DNA of 14,554 bases from an uncultured Eubacteriales bacterium (GTDB lineage Bacteria > Bacillota > Clostridia > Lachnospirales > Anaerotignaceae), in contig CAKQPE010000044.1 of assembly GCA_934256695.1 (NCBI GenBank), positions 1 through 14,554 of the forward strand, in the 5' to 3' direction. The stretch's first letter is position 1. Each line of letters opens with the position of its first letter. Positions 13,415 through 14,554 of the stretch are shown here, piece after piece. The position numbers and the translations under genes are program-made. A model generated the notes under the pieces. That model made no database searches. It had not been told where the DNA came from and was given only the letters and a program-made list of their open reading frames with translations.

Positions 13415-13738
13415 TTTTAATTTCCCCCTTAAAATTGTAAATACATAATGTGCTGCACAAACACATCTTGAATTTAAATAGATTATACATTATTGTCCCT
13501 AAAAAATAAATATAATTATTGTTCAATTTTTATGTTAAATAAAAAACAATTTTCGTCAATTTAATGGCTCAAAGCACCGCCACTATGCATTTGGCATAAT
13601 AGGACACATTATTTTATATGCATAATAACTATATTAATTATTTATATATGTCAATAAGTTTATAAATAATTAATGGTATCCTACTTTAAAAACCGTAAAA
13701 ATGCAGTACAACAGCATATATGTTGTCCAACATACATA
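13415..13738. other. Intergenic region between yoaK and panB
   Basis: This AT-rich 324-bp gap contains the panB ribosome binding site and a minus-strand TATAAT (13482-13487) as the probable panB -10, with only a poor -35 at 17-nt spacing. The leader would be about 60 nt and includes the small dyad TGTGC-T-GCACA (13449-13459). Near the yoaK stop two overlapping, mutually exclusive hairpins can form, ACAACA/TGTTGT (13708-13726) and TATGTTG/CAACATA (13719-13734), without a good U-tract. A weak TATGC/GCATA stem lies at 13584-13598. I see no gene, tRNA or recognisable riboswitch. Confidence 0.5.
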
Positions 13739-14443
13739 TTAAAGCTTTTCATCTCTCTCAAGGTCTATATGCATAAGAATAAAGGCAACAAGCAGAGCTG
13801 ATGTTGATACCCATATGGAATGTATGCCTAAAAAATTTGATATAATTCCGCCAAAGCCGGCACCGAGAGCAAATATTGTTATTATAGAAAAATATCGTAT
13901 TCCTCTTCCCAAGTCAGCTTTTTTCCTGCTTCTCAAAAATACCGAAAGTGCCGTTGTTCCGTTTTTAAGATTGCCTATACACATAGTACTTGCAAATGCA
14001 TTTCCGCCCATTTTTCTAAACGCCTGTACCTGCATTGCACATGAAAAAGAAACAAGTGCGTTTGCCGCAAGATTAATCTCCGTAGGAATAAAGCCTACTG
14101 CGAAAAGTATTGCCATCTCAAGCAAAACAACTCCCTGTCTCCAATGCAGTCTTTCGGATTTTTTAAACTTAAACTCAGCTCTTTCCGATGCAAAAACACC
14201 TGCCGCAAAAGATACAATAGGTAAAAGGTAATGCAAAGCAGCATAAAACTTTCCGCTCATAAGATTCATACTCATAAGTACTATATTTCCCGTCTGTGCG
14301 TTAGCAAATACACCATCTCGTACAAAATATGTATACGCATCCTGAAAACCACCGCTGAACGCCAATACAGCATTCAATATAAAAGCCTCAGACATCTGTC
14401 TCTGATGTGTAATTTTTTGGAAAACCGAGTATTGTTTGCCCAT
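13739..14443 (-). CDS. YoaK/DUF1275 family membrane protein
   Basis: 234-residue integral membrane protein of the DUF1275 (YoaK) family, whose function is not established. The N-terminal family signature is present: GGFQDAYTYF (31-40), then FANAQTGN (46-53). In the middle CAMQVQAFRKMGGNAFASTM (135-154) is the second conserved block, followed by TMCIGNLKNG. Hydrophobic stretches near 20-40, 47-60, 70-85, 104-119, 125-140, 184-205 and 210-225 give about six membrane helices. The length is typical. AGAAGG about 8 nt before the ATG supports the start. A TATAAT lies further upstream, without a clear -35 at normal spacing. The gene seems to stand alone; panB downstream has its own promoter. Confidence 0.85.
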   Translation of the reverse strand: MGKQYSVFQKITHQRQMSEAFILNAVLAFSGGFQDAYTYFVRDGVFANAQTGNIVLMSMNLMSGKFYAALHYLLPIVSFAAGVFASERAEFKFKKSERLHWRQGVVLLEMAILFAVGFIPTEINLAANALVSFSCAMQVQAFRKMGGNAFASTMCIGNLKNGTTALSVFLRSRKKADLGRGIRYFSIITIFALGAGFGGIISNFLGIHSIWVSTSALLVAFILMHIDLERDEKL

Positions 14444-14528
14444 AATATCAACCTTCTTGTAGTATTTATTGTTTTCATCGGTTAATTATATTAAAACAAA
14501 TTCCCAAATTAATCAAGTGAAATTTAAG

Positions 14529-14552
14529 ACCGTGGACGCTGTCCACACCTGT
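14529..14552. repeat. GTGGAC-core hairpin repeat at the window end (element E)
   Basis: accgtggac-gct-gtccacacctg carries the core stem GTGGAC (14532-14537) and GTCCAC (14541-14546) with loop GCT. It differs from the other copies by a single loop base, T to G. The window ends 2 bases later, so it may be the start of a full composite element like B. Read on the minus strand it points towards yoaK, as the cores near nrdR and pucR point towards those genes. Confidence 0.75.
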
Positions 14553-14554
14553 TC

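Noticed and set aside
13815..14231. Plus-strand open frame of 138 codons opposite yoaK
   Set aside because: It lies entirely antisense to a well-supported DUF1275 gene, lacks a ribosome binding site and shows no family features.

Overview
The window reads as chromosomal DNA of a low-GC anaerobic Firmicute, most likely a gut Clostridium relative (Lachnospiraceae or a neighbouring family). The evidence is the AT-rich codon use, strong AGGAGG-type ribosome binding sites, vegetative TTGACA/TATAAT promoters, a sporulation-type PRC-barrel gene (ylmC/ymxH) beside nrdR, and an amino-acid-fermenter gene set. This assignment is inference; no rRNA or marker phylogeny is available here. All twelve main genes look intact. 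There is one clear gene relic.

Layout, left to right. guaA (GMP synthase, minus) has its own promoter and faces away from a class I aminotransferase (plus). Between their promoters lies a composite palindromic repeat (element A, about 1771-1926). After the aminotransferase comes a repeat-dense convergent region (3191-3638) holding several hairpin modules and a bidirectional terminator. Then come nrdR and ylmC (both minus), separated by a second copy of the composite repeat (element B, 4155-4310), which appears to lie in the 5' leader of nrdR. A threonine aldolase family gene (plus) ends in a strong terminator. It is followed by a C-terminal relic of an AGCS-type amino acid symporter (minus) and by a methionine gamma-lyase-like gene (minus).

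Divergent from the lyase is a three-gene plus-strand group: a PucR-family regulator, an intact AGCS sodium:amino acid symporter and an amidase-signature hydrolase, closed by tandem terminators. The simplest reading is a locally regulated uptake and deamidation module for an amino acid amide or related nitrogen source. The neighbouring PLP enzymes (aminotransferase, aldolase, lyase) fit amino acid catabolism. panB (minus, without panC or panD, and with codon choice typical of high expression) and a YoaK/DUF1275 membrane protein (minus) complete the window.

The most notable feature is the modular hairpin repeat family. Elements A and B share five hairpins in the same order. The arms of most modules differ between the copies, yet pairing is kept within each copy, while the linkers stay similar. 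The terminal GTGGAC/GTCCAC module recurs alone in the pucR leader (7501-7536), upstream of yoaK (14529-14552) and behind the aminotransferase (3194-3216). The family is therefore dispersed in intergenic DNA and partly transcribed.
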